DNA of 10,031 nucleotides from an uncultured Prevotella sp. GTDB taxonomy: Bacteria > Bacteroidota > Bacteroidia > Bacteroidales > Bacteroidaceae. Under the pieces are notes generated by a model. The model was not told where the DNA came from and did no database searches. It saw only the letters and a program-made list of their open reading frames with translations. The stretch is from contig CAKQFW010000066.1 of NCBI GenBank assembly GCA_934230965.1, positions 1 through 10,031 of the forward strand, read 5' to 3'. Positions 1 through 8,746 of the stretch are shown here, in pieces; within the stretch, counting starts at the first letter, position 1; every line of letters starts with the position of its first letter. Both the position numbers and the translations under genes were made by a program.

Positions 1-2197
1 AGTCAAGACGCAGGACAAAGAACTCGAGATCGTAACGTATGCCAATGCCCGTTCCTAAGGCCGTCTGCCTGAGCACATTCTTCAGTTCCAAGTGCGAACT
101 TTTACGTATGCCGTCATCTTTCAATGCCCACACGTTGCCTGCATCAAGAAACAGGGCACCATATAGGTTACCGAATAGGCGCGGACGATATTCAATATTT
201 GCCAAAAGCTTAATGTCGCCCGTTTGGTCGATAAACGAATACTTTGAGTTTTCTGAAAGATAAGCGCCCGGACCAATGCTACGCACATTAAAGGCACGAA
301 TACTGTTTGCGCCACCTACATAGAACTGCTCGCTATAGGGTGCAAAGGTAGAGTTGCCATACGCCCATACCAATCCCGCATTAAGGTGCGCCACCAACTG
401 GCTATGGTCAGACACCTGCCACGTCTTGCGGAAGTCAGTTTCAATCTTCACAAACTGTGCAAAGGGGTTCTTGAACATCTGTTTCTTAGGCTCGTTCCAT
501 TTCTTTCCCGCTATCACATAACCCAATGAAAGGATGTTTGATGCCTCACTAACCGTTGTTTCCCAATAAATAGGGTTACGATAATTTAATGGGCTGGTAT
601 AGGTAAAGGTGTAACGCATCTTTGGCACAAACTGGTCGGCCATCGACACCATCAAGTAGGGGTTAGCTTGCATAATTTCCTTGAAAGCCTCAGAAGGGTC
701 TTTCATGTATTCATATTGCAAGATAAGCGGACTAAACTGATGCCTACGCGTAACAGTGGGCTGGAACGTATAAGTAAGCTCGCCCGACACCACGTGACGT
801 TTAAAATAGCTTGAGCGGTTCAGCACACTCGACGACCCCTTGATAAGCGTAGTGGGCGATGCATACCATTGACGATGCTGCCAGAAAGGTAACAGCAAGC
901 GCGGCAATTCGAGCGAAGCATCCACACCATACTCATACGAGTTTAATTTAGAGCTCGTACCATCGGCACGATGGCCCGTTTGCCATTCATACGACCCCTT
1001 CAGATTGATGTCAAGCTTCTCACCTCCACGAAAAGCATTACGTCGCGTAAGACCAATGACAAGCCCAGGTCCCACTCGTCCTGTGGTTTTTCCTGTGAGA
1101 TTCGACTCTACATAAAAGTCCCATGGCTTATCTAAGATACAGTTCAACGTCAAATCTAAGCTATCGCAGCGAGCCGTAGTGTCGCGCGGTGTAAACTTAA
1201 AGTCTACCATGCTGAACAATCCCATAGCCGATAGTTTATTGGCCGACTGCATATAATCGTTATAGCTATACGGTTGTCCGTGTCGCATCTTCACATCCTT
1301 CATGATAATGCGGGCACGAATAGGCGGCCGCTTCCCATCATAATACATAGAGAAGTGTCGATAACGGAACGAGTCGAGCAGCTGATCTTGATATTGTTTC
1401 CTTATTTCAAGGCGCACATTGCCTATATACCATTTCTTTGTAGCGGCTTCAGGTATACCCTCGGCCATCTGCAAGCGCAAGCGTGCCTCGCCTGGAATAT
1501 TCAGTGTATCAGCCAGATACGAAGCAAAGCTGGGCTGATAATAATAATATCCATTATTGCGGAACAAGGTGCTCAAACGGTTACGCTCAGCATCCAAGGC
1601 CGACACATCAAAGGCATCGCCAGGTTTCACCAAGGCCTCATTGCTGGTAGAGTCGATAAGCGCCATCGCCTCAGCGGGGAAGCGCGTATAAACCAATGTG
1701 TCAACGGTGTGTAGCTGTCCCAATCGCACCTCATAAGCCACTTTAGCCTTCTTCTCATTCGACAGGGTCTTCTCGGTATAGTTTACCGATGCACCAAAAT
1801 AGCCACGATCACGCAGCAAGCCTTGCGCCACCTTAGCACGCAGGGCAGGATTTACATTGCTAAGTAATACAGGTGCCTTACCAAACGACTTCGTAATCCA
1901 TTTGCTCACCACCGAGTGCGAGCCCGAGAAAGCGTTCCATATCCATAAGCGGTAAGGAATGGTGCGGTAATAAGAACTACCAAACAAGGCACCATTGGGC
2001 GCCGAGGCCAAAGCCATCTCTACCTCCTCTTGCGTAGATACGAAGTGCTCGTTCTTCTCATAGTCGAGATATTTTATTTTCTCCAAGCCCACAAACAGTT
2101 TGTCGTCATCGGGCACCCTGCTGGTTGTAGAGCATCCCGCCACCAACGAGCAAAGCGTTAGCAATAAAAGAGAATATATAGTGTTCTTTGTTTGCAT
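1..2197 (-). CDS. tamL: TamL: lipid-anchored BamA/TamA-family (Omp85) outer-membrane protein, C-terminus cut by window edge
   Basis: This is the predicted outer-membrane half of the Bacteroidota translocation and assembly module, working with TamB in building the outer membrane. I translated 732 codons by hand from ATG at 2197 with no stop before the window edge. A lipoprotein signal is clear: MQTK, a hydrophobic run, then LVAGC with the lipidated Cys at residue 22. POTRA-like repeats follow at about 98-162, 192-248 and 254-338; the first includes RDRGYFGA. A beta-barrel of the surface-antigen D15 type starts near 350. Near 625-644 lies the Omp85 hallmark FYVGGANSIRAF followed by RSIGPG. The visible end, YDLEFFVLRLD, is typical of the last strands of these barrels, so about 40-60 residues are probably missing. 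Classical TamA has a cleaved signal peptide rather than a lipid anchor. The start is supported by the lipobox. The gene lies 37 bp after tamB, probably in the same transcript. Confidence 0.92.
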   Translation of the reverse strand, partial: MQTKNTIYSLLLLTLCSLVAGCSTTSRVPDDDKLFVGLEKIKYLDYEKNEHFVSTQEEVEMALASAPNGALFGSSYYRTIPYRLWIWNAFSGSHSVVSKWITKSFGKAPVLLSNVNPALRAKVAQGLLRDRGYFGASVNYTEKTLSNEKKAKVAYEVRLGQLHTVDTLVYTRFPAEAMALIDSTSNEALVKPGDAFDVSALDAERNRLSTLFRNNGYYYYQPSFASYLADTLNIPGEARLRLQMAEGIPEAATKKWYIGNVRLEIRKQYQDQLLDSFRYRHFSMYYDGKRPPIRARIIMKDVKMRHGQPYSYNDYMQSANKLSAMGLFSMVDFKFTPRDTTARCDSLDLTLNCILDKPWDFYVESNLTGKTTGRVGPGLVIGLTRRNAFRGGEKLDINLKGSYEWQTGHRADGTSSKLNSYEYGVDASLELPRLLLPFWQHRQWYASPTTLIKGSSSVLNRSSYFKRHVVSGELTYTFQPTVTRRHQFSPLILQYEYMKDPSEAFKEIMQANPYLMVSMADQFVPKMRYTFTYTSPLNYRNPIYWETTVSEASNILSLGYVIAGKKWNEPKKQMFKNPFAQFVKIETDFRKTWQVSDHSQLVAHLNAGLVWAYGNSTFAPYSEQFYVGGANSIRAFNVRSIGPGAYLSENSKYSFIDQTGDIKLLANIEYRPRLFGNLYGALFLDAGNVWALKDDGIRKSSHLELKNVLRQTALGTGIGIRYDLEFFVLRLD

Positions 2198-2234
2198 CTT
2201 TTATTATATTCGTTTATAAAGCAAGAGCGTTCTG

Positions 2235-5200
2235 TTACTTTTGACGTATCGAATCGTTGACAATATTGTGTGGTTTCGAATCATTCACCGTCTTTGTTCT
2301 CATCATCATGGCGCCGCCCGTATCTTGCGAGGCCGTTTTCTTACGTTTGAAGTTAAAGATATCAGTAAGTTTCTGTATCTTTCTTCGATACATAAAACCA
2401 GCGCCAAACTGCTCTACGTTGCCTTCCAGCCAGTCGTAACGAGCCTTATCGTAGAACAATTTAAGATACTTGTTAGAGGTAGGACTAAGACGATACTCAA
2501 ACGTAACATTGTCGAAGAACGTATCGTTTTGGTTTTCAATCTCTGCACCCGACGACACCTTGCCACCCACCACAATGCGCAAGCGGTTGTTCCAGAAACG
2601 TTTCGAGAACTTAAACGAATAGTCGGTATGCGTCTCACCTGTTCCTACCGTGGTATTATCCATGCCAAAGCTCAAGTCGAGCGTGCGCAAAGCGCTACCC
2701 GAAATTGAATTAATCTGGCTGTTCAAGAAGGCGCTGAGCGCACTGTTCATTGAGAAGGCATTGGTGTTACCATCGGCCAGATACATACCCGTGGTAAGCA
2801 TCGTCACAGCCAATTTACCCCTACTTTCCTTCGTCATGGTTTGCAGCTCGTTATGCAGCGAAAGGTCTTCGGGGGCATCGATGATAAACTCAAGACCCAT
2901 GTCTTGCAGCGTCTTCGTAATCTTAACGCCACACTCAAAGGTCACGTTACGACCACCCGTTCCACCTTCATCAGCCACCTGAGCCTTTGTCTCTTCAATA
3001 GCCGTAATATTAAGTTTCGGGTTCATCATATCGCCAAAGAATTCAACATAACTGCCATCTTGAATAGTAAACGTCTTCAGCGGAATAACGGGTAACGAAT
3101 ACTTCATCTCGCCATTGCTCAGCGTGTATCGTCCCGTAAGACGTATACCATCTACAGCACCATACTGCATACGCAAGGTGCCACCGCCTATCAAGTCGAC
3201 ATAGTTGCTATGGTCAGTGTTTAGCGCGCACATAATATGCGCTCCCTCATCAATATTCAGCGTTAGGTCCATATCAAGACCCGACACAGCAGGCCGTTCA
3301 ACCTTAACTTCCTTTTTAGCCTTAAAGTTAGTAAACTTAACCAAGTCGTCGAGTTGCGTATCGGTGGTTAGAGGCGAGTCGCGCAAGATATACGTCATGT
3401 CAGTAGATCCCAACACATCCAGCTTGCCTCGCATCTTCAGGGCATCAACAGGTCCGTTTATCACACCCAAGAAATTGACATACGCCTTACCATAAGCCTC
3501 TGAGCGTGCCTTCTCACGTGCATCGATAAGCAAGAAATTGTTTGTTGAGATGCGCGTGTTGAGATACATATTTGCCATATCAGCCAAATCAAGATATCCA
3601 CTGATAACCAGCGGTGTGCGGTTACGGGCAAACAGTCGATAATCGTCAAATGTCATGCGGCTGTTTGTCATCGTTACCGTTTTTGTATCAAAGCGCAGTT
3701 CCACGCCATACGGCACACTTTCGATGTAGGCCGAGTCGAGGCGCAGTTCACCATTCATCTTTGGTTTCGATACAGGGCCCTCCACCTTCAGGTCGCCATC
3801 GCAATAACCTTTAAAACCAAACAGCTGGTCAGTGATAAAGCCGTTGAGCAGCGACAGCGGCGTATGCGACAACGTGAGGTTTGCATCCAGCGCCCCCTCG
3901 CCCGCTGCACTATAGGTGCCCGATATCGTTCCCACCTCTATATTATTGCATGATAGAGTTCCGTCAACATAATGCTCATCGTTCTCCTTAGGCATATACA
4001 CAAACTCAGAGCCTATATTGCCCATCTTGCAGCCCTCATAGGTCATGTTGTTGACCATGATAGATGACGATACCGAGAGGTCGGTTTCAGTCTTGATAAC
4101 GTGGAAGTCGCCATTCATCACGCCCGATATGCGCGGCAAGTATGGTAGCACTGTCATGAGGCTGGCCAGTTCAAACTTGGTCAGACCCACCGTAAGGTCT
4201 TGCAAAGCCTCGGTGCTGTCGTTCGAATAAACCTGAAGGCCCATGCCATCAGAGGCACGTAACCTCACATCGGCCGAGATACGGCTATCGTCAGAGAAGA
4301 AGACATAGTTGTCTTTATTAACGGCAAACTTCTTATAGCCCAATACCATGTCATCGCGTCCGCCCACCGATAGCTTTACACCATTGCTCTCCATCGAGGC
4401 CTTCAAGCCCAAGGACACGCCCACCCTATCTTTGGCATCCAAGACGCGCGTGCCGAAATAGAGGCCGCGCTCGTAGAAGGTGCCCCCGAAGAGCGCATTA
4501 AACACATATTGTGGGTTGTTACGGTTGTTACGAATCTGTCCTTTAAAGTCGGTACGTGTAGAATCAGACACCACATTCATACGTATAGTGTCAAGCTGTA
4601 TGCCATTAGCCACCAGCGAGTCGACCTTCACCACACCGTTGATGCCATCAAGCGGCGAGGTGTCGATGTCGGCAAATGCGTTTGACAGTTGCACACCAAA
4701 CTTATTCATAGCTCTAGCAAACATGTTTTCCTGTCCCAACGACAGTTGCACACACATCGTGGGGAGGAGCGAGCGAAGCTTCAGTTGGTCAATATACTTA
4801 TGTTCCATCTGCCGTTGCACCTCGGCCATCAACTCGTCAGAGTGCTGCAACAAACGTTTATAACCACCGCCGGCATTAAGGCGAAGGCTGAAATCGCCCG
4901 AAGTGATATTAGCAAAAGTAGTATCGCGACGCGTCAACGCATCTACCAACAAGTTTTCGGGGCGATAGTTGCGGGTGCTGTCAGCAATAAGAATATCGCG
5001 CACGGCCCCTTGCAGACGATACAAATTATTAAAGTCGCTCTCTACAGCCAGATTAGCTTTCATCGAGAGGTTCAGAGGTTTCTTGGTGATGCCCATGCGC
5101 TGAAAGTTGGCGCTATCAAGTTGGCACGACAGTGTGCCGTTGAGCACCGAATGTTGTAACAGAGCCTCAAGCGTGATGTGTCCATCAAAGAGCGGCCCAT

Positions 5201-6902
5201 CACTACTAAACTCGCCATGCGCCTTGCCGCCACCAATGTGCAGCTGGGCGTTTAAGCCAGACAAGTCGTACTGTGCGATATGTAGTTGCGACACGCTGGC
5301 CGTAGCCCGTGCCACAGTGTGCGGTGCAAATATATCAGTGCCCTTACCTGCTGCTGCCACCTGACCAGTAAGCGCCTGAAGGCCCATGCTAGGCAAGAAA
5401 TGGCCTAACTGCAAATGGTGTGCATTAAGTTTTGCATCATACGCCATATTGCGTGTGTTTAAGCGCACTGCAGCCGTAGCATTGCCTCCTCCCTCGCGCA
5501 AGTGTGCCTTGACATTATACTGTGCTCCATCAAACACCACTTTACCATCCAGCGCCATACCACTTGGCAAACGGAACGAAGCCGCTGTTTCGGCTGGCAG
5601 CACACGCCTGATAGCATCAATCTGTTGCGTTCGCACAGCAAAAGCCATGCGCCCTTTCAGCCTATCTATGTCGTTGAGGTTTTGTAGCCAACCATCGGCA
5701 TGAGCCGTCAAAGCCCCAGGAATTTTTAACGAGAGCACTGGCACATGCGCCTTTTGCATATTGCCTTTCATCTCGCCCTTCACCTCAACAAACCGGTAGG
5801 GCAAGCGTTTGGCATACGTCTTCATATCAGGCAGCAAGGCGGCCATGTCTGAGAAGCCCAAACGGGCATCAATATGAGCCGACAGCGCACCAGGCAGCGT
5901 ATCGGCAAAGGCGTTCAAATCCATTGCCAACTTACCTTGCACACGCGAATTAGGCGTAACAATAGAGAGAGAGGGGATGTTAAGCCGTGCAGTATCCATC
6001 AGCACCTGGCACGACATGTCAGACAGCTTAAAGCCGCATTTCTCCAGAAACGAAAACTTACTGATGCCCACGGCCAAGCGCTCAGGGCTATAGAAAAAGC
6101 TATCTACCCTTAGCGCCAATGCGTTCAGGGCCAAATGGTTTACGTCAAGGCCAGCAGCCTCAGGTTTAGCAAACCGATTGTCATAATACACCTGACCCTT
6201 CTTCAGGTCAAGACGCGACAATGAAAAATGTTGGGGTTCAAGGTCAAATTGTCCGTTACGTGCTAAAGCATCGCCCAGCACACAGCGCACCGCAAGCGTG
6301 TCGCCCGGCATGTGCACCAGGGCCGACGTGTTTACTACATGCAAACGAGAGAGCGCTATCTTCCATCGGCTTTTTTCTGTTGATGTATCTTCGGGCACCG
6401 TGTCGTTCAAAGCCACATCAAGCGATGCATTTTGCAACAAGGCATAGCTTACATCTACATTTTCGTGGCGCAGGTCAATGCCTTTGCTACGCAAGGCCAC
6501 CTGTCCTACGGTGCCACGCACCTGTGCCGACGGAATAATCGACACGGTGTTAAGCTTAACATCGCGCAAGTTGAGTTTTTCAATCACCACATTGCCCGAC
6601 AACAAGGGGCACAGTTCGATATTAGCCACAAACTGCCCCACGCAAGCCACGGTGTCGGTAGCGGTGCGCACCGAGTCGTTAGCCTTCGTAAGCTGTAGGT
6701 TGTTAACCTCAAGATCAAGAGGAAAAGCTAAATGAACGCTTCCCACCGAAGCGTTCCATTCAGTATGGTCAGAGACATACGCAGCCACATGCTTTACAGC
6801 CCAATTTTGTATTGCAGGGACATAAAGCAGTAAGGCCAGCGTCAGGAAAAGGACGAATGGGGCCAACACTATGAGCCACAGCCATTTCTTGATTTTCTTC
6901 AT
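2235..6902 (-). CDS. tamB: TamB-like translocation and assembly module protein (AsmA-like superfamily, DUF490 C-terminus)
   Basis: A 1555-residue periplasm-spanning protein predicted to be anchored in the inner membrane. TamB homologues form long hydrophobic beta-grooves that reach the outer membrane and are implicated in barrel-protein insertion and phospholipid movement. A basic start, MKKIKK, precedes one transmembrane segment at about residues 7-29. A long beta-rich region of AsmA-like repeats follows; typical units contain G-x-L-x-x-x-G-P-V, at about 1037 (GDLKVEGPVSKPKMNGELRL) and about 1145. The C-terminal TamB signature FTIQDGSYVEFFGDMMNP begins at Phe1278, and the final strands, including KRFWNNRLRIVVGG near 1435, resemble other TamB ends. 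A basic, Asn/Lys-rich tail of about 40 residues follows. The length is normal for Bacteroidota and larger than the E. coli protein of about 1259 residues. It sits 58 bp after the pseudouridine synthase gene and 37 bp before tamL. The family assignment is firm; the transported substrate cannot be read from the sequence. Confidence 0.95.
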   Translation of the reverse strand: MKKIKKWLWLIVLAPFVLFLTLALLLYVPAIQNWAVKHVAAYVSDHTEWNASVGSVHLAFPLDLEVNNLQLTKANDSVRTATDTVACVGQFVANIELCPLLSGNVVIEKLNLRDVKLNTVSIIPSAQVRGTVGQVALRSKGIDLRHENVDVSYALLQNASLDVALNDTVPEDTSTEKSRWKIALSRLHVVNTSALVHMPGDTLAVRCVLGDALARNGQFDLEPQHFSLSRLDLKKGQVYYDNRFAKPEAAGLDVNHLALNALALRVDSFFYSPERLAVGISKFSFLEKCGFKLSDMSCQVLMDTARLNIPSLSIVTPNSRVQGKLAMDLNAFADTLPGALSAHIDARLGFSDMAALLPDMKTYAKRLPYRFVEVKGEMKGNMQKAHVPVLSLKIPGALTAHADGWLQNLNDIDRLKGRMAFAVRTQQIDAIRRVLPAETAASFRLPSGMALDGKVVFDGAQYNVKAHLREGGGNATAAVRLNTRNMAYDAKLNAHHLQLGHFLPSMGLQALTGQVAAAGKGTDIFAPHTVARATASVSQLHIAQYDLSGLNAQLHIGGGKAHGEFSSDGPLFDGHITLEALLQHSVLNGTLSCQLDSANFQRMGITKKPLNLSMKANLAVESDFNNLYRLQGAVRDILIADSTRNYRPENLLVDALTRRDTTFANITSGDFSLRLNAGGGYKRLLQHSDELMAEVQRQMEHKYIDQLKLRSLLPTMCVQLSLGQENMFARAMNKFGVQLSNAFADIDTSPLDGINGVVKVDSLVANGIQLDTIRMNVVSDSTRTDFKGQIRNNRNNPQYVFNALFGGTFYERGLYFGTRVLDAKDRVGVSLGLKASMESNGVKLSVGGRDDMVLGYKKFAVNKDNYVFFSDDSRISADVRLRASDGMGLQVYSNDSTEALQDLTVGLTKFELASLMTVLPYLPRISGVMNGDFHVIKTETDLSVSSSIMVNNMTYEGCKMGNIGSEFVYMPKENDEHYVDGTLSCNNIEVGTISGTYSAAGEGALDANLTLSHTPLSLLNGFITDQLFGFKGYCDGDLKVEGPVSKPKMNGELRLDSAYIESVPYGVELRFDTKTVTMTNSRMTFDDYRLFARNRTPLVISGYLDLADMANMYLNTRISTNNFLLIDAREKARSEAYGKAYVNFLGVINGPVDALKMRGKLDVLGSTDMTYILRDSPLTTDTQLDDLVKFTNFKAKKEVKVERPAVSGLDMDLTLNIDEGAHIMCALNTDHSNYVDLIGGGTLRMQYGAVDGIRLTGRYTLSNGEMKYSLPVIPLKTFTIQDGSYVEFFGDMMNPKLNITAIEETKAQVADEGGTGGRNVTFECGVKITKTLQDMGLEFIIDAPEDLSLHNELQTMTKESRGKLAVTMLTTGMYLADGNTNAFSMNSALSAFLNSQINSISGSALRTLDLSFGMDNTTVGTGETHTDYSFKFSKRFWNNRLRIVVGGKVSSGAEIENQNDTFFDNVTFEYRLSPTSNKYLKLFYDKARYDWLEGNVEQFGAGFMYRRKIQKLTDIFNFKRKKTASQDTGGAMMMRTKTVNDSKPHNIVNDSIRQK

Positions 6903-6960
6903 AAACGTATGCGCGTGGTGGATGCAGTATGCTCTATCAAAAAGAGCGGTATAATAAGGC

Positions 6961-7638
6961 CTACCCTATGGTGCTGGCCAAATCATGCCAAATTTTCTCT
7001 TGCGGCAGAGGAGCTTCGGCCACAATGAGTTCTTTAGATACAGGATGTACAAACTCTACACGACGCGACAGCAACGAGATGCTGCCATCGGCATTGCTGC
7101 GGCGTGCTCCATACTTAAGGTCGCCACGTATGGGGCATCCTATCTTAGCCAACTGGCATCGTATTTGATGATGACGCCCAGTAAGCAAGTTTACCTGTAC
7201 AAGCGTATAATTATCGCCATGCCCTACCACCTTATATTTGAGCACAGCCTTTTTCGAGCCAGGCACCTCATGGTCGGTAGCATAGCTCTTGTTTTGTTTT
7301 TCATTACGGCGCAACCAATGCGTGAGCGTTCCCTCTTCGGCTGCCGGACAACTTTGTGTCAGTGCCCAATAGGTTTTATGCACATCGCCGTTGCGAAACA
7401 TATCGTTCAACCGCGAGAGCGCCTTTGATGTTTTAGCAAACACCACGAGGCCACTAACGGGTCGGTCAAGCCGATGCACGACACCCAGGAACACATTGCC
7501 TGGCTTGTCGTACTTCGTCTTCAAATAAGCTTTCACTGTTTCAGAAAGCGGTGTGTCGCCCGTCTTATCGCCTTGAACGATCTCACCGCTTTCTTTTGAT
7601 ACAATGATAATATGGTTGTCTTCGTAAACTACCTTCAT
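6961..7638 (-). CDS. RluA-family RNA pseudouridine synthase, short form without S4 domain
   Basis: Predicted to isomerise specific uridines to pseudouridine in rRNA or tRNA in the cytoplasm. The 225-residue protein is essentially the catalytic domain. The family motif HRLDRPVSGLVVFAKT lies at residues 55-70, with Asp58 as the expected catalytic aspartate. The second hallmark, LLTGRHHQIRCQLA followed by GCPIRGDLKYG, lies in the C-terminal half. The protein begins directly with KVVYEDNHIIIVSKESG, the usual first strands of the catalytic fold, so there is no N-terminal S4 RNA-binding domain of the RluC/RluD type. The target base cannot be assigned from this sequence, so I give no symbol. The start codon overlaps the fabG stop by one base (TAATG), which supports both this start and translational coupling. 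A 58-bp gap without a recognisable promoter separates it from tamB. Confidence 0.93.
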   Translation of the reverse strand: MKVVYEDNHIIIVSKESGEIVQGDKTGDTPLSETVKAYLKTKYDKPGNVFLGVVHRLDRPVSGLVVFAKTSKALSRLNDMFRNGDVHKTYWALTQSCPAAEEGTLTHWLRRNEKQNKSYATDHEVPGSKKAVLKYKVVGHGDNYTLVQVNLLTGRHHQIRCQLAKIGCPIRGDLKYGARRSNADGSISLLSRRVEFVHPVSKELIVAEAPLPQEKIWHDLASTIG

Positions 7639-8396
7639 TACATGTTCATTCCGCCATCTACCTGGATAACCTGGCCTGATACGTATGACGACATATCAGA
7701 AGCGAGGAAGAGGCATACATTGGCAATATCTTCTGTCTGGCCACCGCGACGCAGAGGTATCTTCTTCATCCAGTCTTTACGAATTTCTTCTGACAGCTGA
7801 GCCGTCATCGGAGTCTCGATAAAGCCAGGAGCCACAGCATTAGCACGTACACCCTTGGGGCCGAGCTCCTGAGCGATTGACTTTGCCAAACCAATCATAC
7901 CAGCCTTTGAGGCCGAGTAGTTGCACTGACCAGCATTGCCGTGAACACCTACTACCGACGACATATTGATGATAGAGCCACCACGCTGACGCAGCATGAT
8001 AGGAGCACAAGCATGAATAAAGTTGAAGGCCGACTTCAGGTTTACGTTCAGCACAGCATCCCACTGAGCCTCTGACATACGCAGCATCAGGCCGTCTTTA
8101 GTGATACCAGCATTATTAACGAGCACGTCAATAGAACCAAAATCGGCATGTATCTGCTTCACCACCTTCTCAGTTTCTTCAAAGTCGGCAGCATTGCCAG
8201 CATAAGCGCGGCATGTAACGCCCAGAGCCTCAATTTCTTTACGTGTAGCCTCCAAACCAGCAGCCATATCGTCGTTAAGAACGAGGTCGGTGAATGCGAT
8301 GTTTGCGCCTTCCTTGGCAAATTTCATAGCAACGGCTTTACCGATGCCGCGTGCTGCACCCGTGACGAGAGCAGTCTTACCTGTAAGTAATCCCAT
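7638..8396 (-). CDS. fabG: 3-oxoacyl-[acyl-carrier-protein] reductase FabG
   Basis: Catalyses NADPH-dependent reduction of 3-oxoacyl-ACP to 3-hydroxyacyl-ACP in the fatty-acid elongation cycle. It is a 252-residue classical short-chain dehydrogenase with everything in place. The Rossmann glycine motif is TGAARGIG at residues 12-19 and the NNAG motif is at 94-97. The catalytic set is Asn119, Ser147, Tyr160 and Lys164 (YSASK), with the Ser-Tyr spacing of 13 seen in E. coli FabG. PGFIETPMT and the C-terminal GQVIQVDGGMNM are also standard FabG. Other SDR reductases share many of these motifs, but the overall match and normal length make FabG by far the best call. It is the first gene of the minus-strand cluster, so its promoter probably drives the synthase, tamB and tamL too. 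The start at 8396 gives the usual MGLLTGKTALVTG beginning. Confidence 0.95.
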   Translation of the reverse strand: MGLLTGKTALVTGAARGIGKAVAMKFAKEGANIAFTDLVLNDDMAAGLEATRKEIEALGVTCRAYAGNAADFEETEKVVKQIHADFGSIDVLVNNAGITKDGLMLRMSEAQWDAVLNVNLKSAFNFIHACAPIMLRQRGGSIINMSSVVGVHGNAGQCNYSASKAGMIGLAKSIAQELGPKGVRANAVAPGFIETPMTAQLSEEIRKDWMKKIPLRRGGQTEDIANVCLFLASDMSSYVSGQVIQVDGGMNM

Positions 8397-8515
8397 AATA
8401 ATATTAATTATTGTTTATTTTATATGAAATATATTCATGTTCAATGTGTTACCACGTTATACCGAGGCACACAGAGACACGCTGCCCAGCATTTGCCGAA
8501 TATTTGCAAAGCCAT

Positions 8516-8559
8516 TATACCTATTATATATGGTGTATACACCTATTATATATAGTGTA
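8516..8559. repeat. Two-copy direct repeat (22-bp period) with a perfect 12-bp palindrome at the junction; possible operator
   Basis: The 19-bp unit ACCTATTATATATRGTGTA occurs at 8519-8537 and 8541-8559 with a single base difference (G/A at 8533/8555). The junction forms the perfect palindrome GGTGTATACACC at 8532-8543. Outer half-sites TATACC (8516-8521) and AGTGTA (8554-8559) are spaced so that GTGTA/TACAC arms recur every 22 bp, about two helical turns. The array lies in the predicted fabG leader about 35-80 nt after the inferred start. It could be a regulator-binding array or a leader-RNA structure; the sequence alone does not decide. Confidence 0.6.
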
Positions 8560-8600
8560 AAAACAGCTTTTATCCAGCCTCTACCGCACAGGATGTTCTG

Positions 8601-8631
8601 CAAATATACGTCAGTTTTTCGGCATAGCCAA
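8601..8631 (-). promoter_or_regulatory. Predicted Bacteroidota-type promoter of the fabG operon
   Basis: Read on the minus strand, TTG at 8631-8629 (in CCTTGGC) is followed after exactly 20 bp by TATATTTG at 8608-8601. This matches the Bacteroidota housekeeping promoter (TTTG near -33, TAnnTTTG near -7). Transcription would start near 8594, leaving a leader of roughly 195-200 nt before fabG. A weaker match, TATATTTC at 8433-8426, lies closer to the gene but has no good -33 partner. Confidence 0.6.
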
Positions 8632-8698
8632 GGTAAAACGTTAGTAACTGTCCTTTTTTAACATTTATTGAAACATTGACTTTTTACTTTATTAACCA

Positions 8699-8722
8699 TT
8701 GTTTTGCCTCACTTCAAAACAA
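8699..8722. repeat. Inverted repeat TTGTTTTG-N8-CAAAACAA, candidate operator
   Basis: Perfect 8-bp arms at 8699-8706 and 8715-8722 are separated by CCTCACTT. The element sits between the two divergent promoters, about 68 bp upstream of the fabG -33 element and 25 bp upstream of the tetR -33 element. No T-run follows that would suggest a terminator. A dimeric repressor or activator could bind it, but A/T-rich inverted repeats of this length can arise by chance. Confidence 0.4.
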
Positions 8723-8746
8723 GATAAAAACTTTAAGGGTTCATAC

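Noticed and set aside
1274..1714. A 146-codon plus-strand frame
   Set aside because: It lies entirely antisense to the POTRA-encoding part of tamL, which has clear family motifs on the other strand.
4480..5159. Overlapping plus-strand frames of 127 and 156 codons
   Set aside because: Both are antisense shadows of tamB; no recognisable domain, signal peptide or promoter.
6931..6947. Small hairpin GCTCT-N7-AGAGC between the pseudouridine synthase gene and tamB as a possible terminator
   Set aside because: Only five base pairs and no T-run after it in the direction of transcription; operon read-through is more likely.
8437..8661. A 74-codon plus-strand reading frame in the fabG-tetR intergenic region
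   Set aside because: It has no recognisable promoter or homology, its middle is simply the translated A/T-rich repeat, and it runs through the predicted fabG promoter. Its composition does not look like a real protein.
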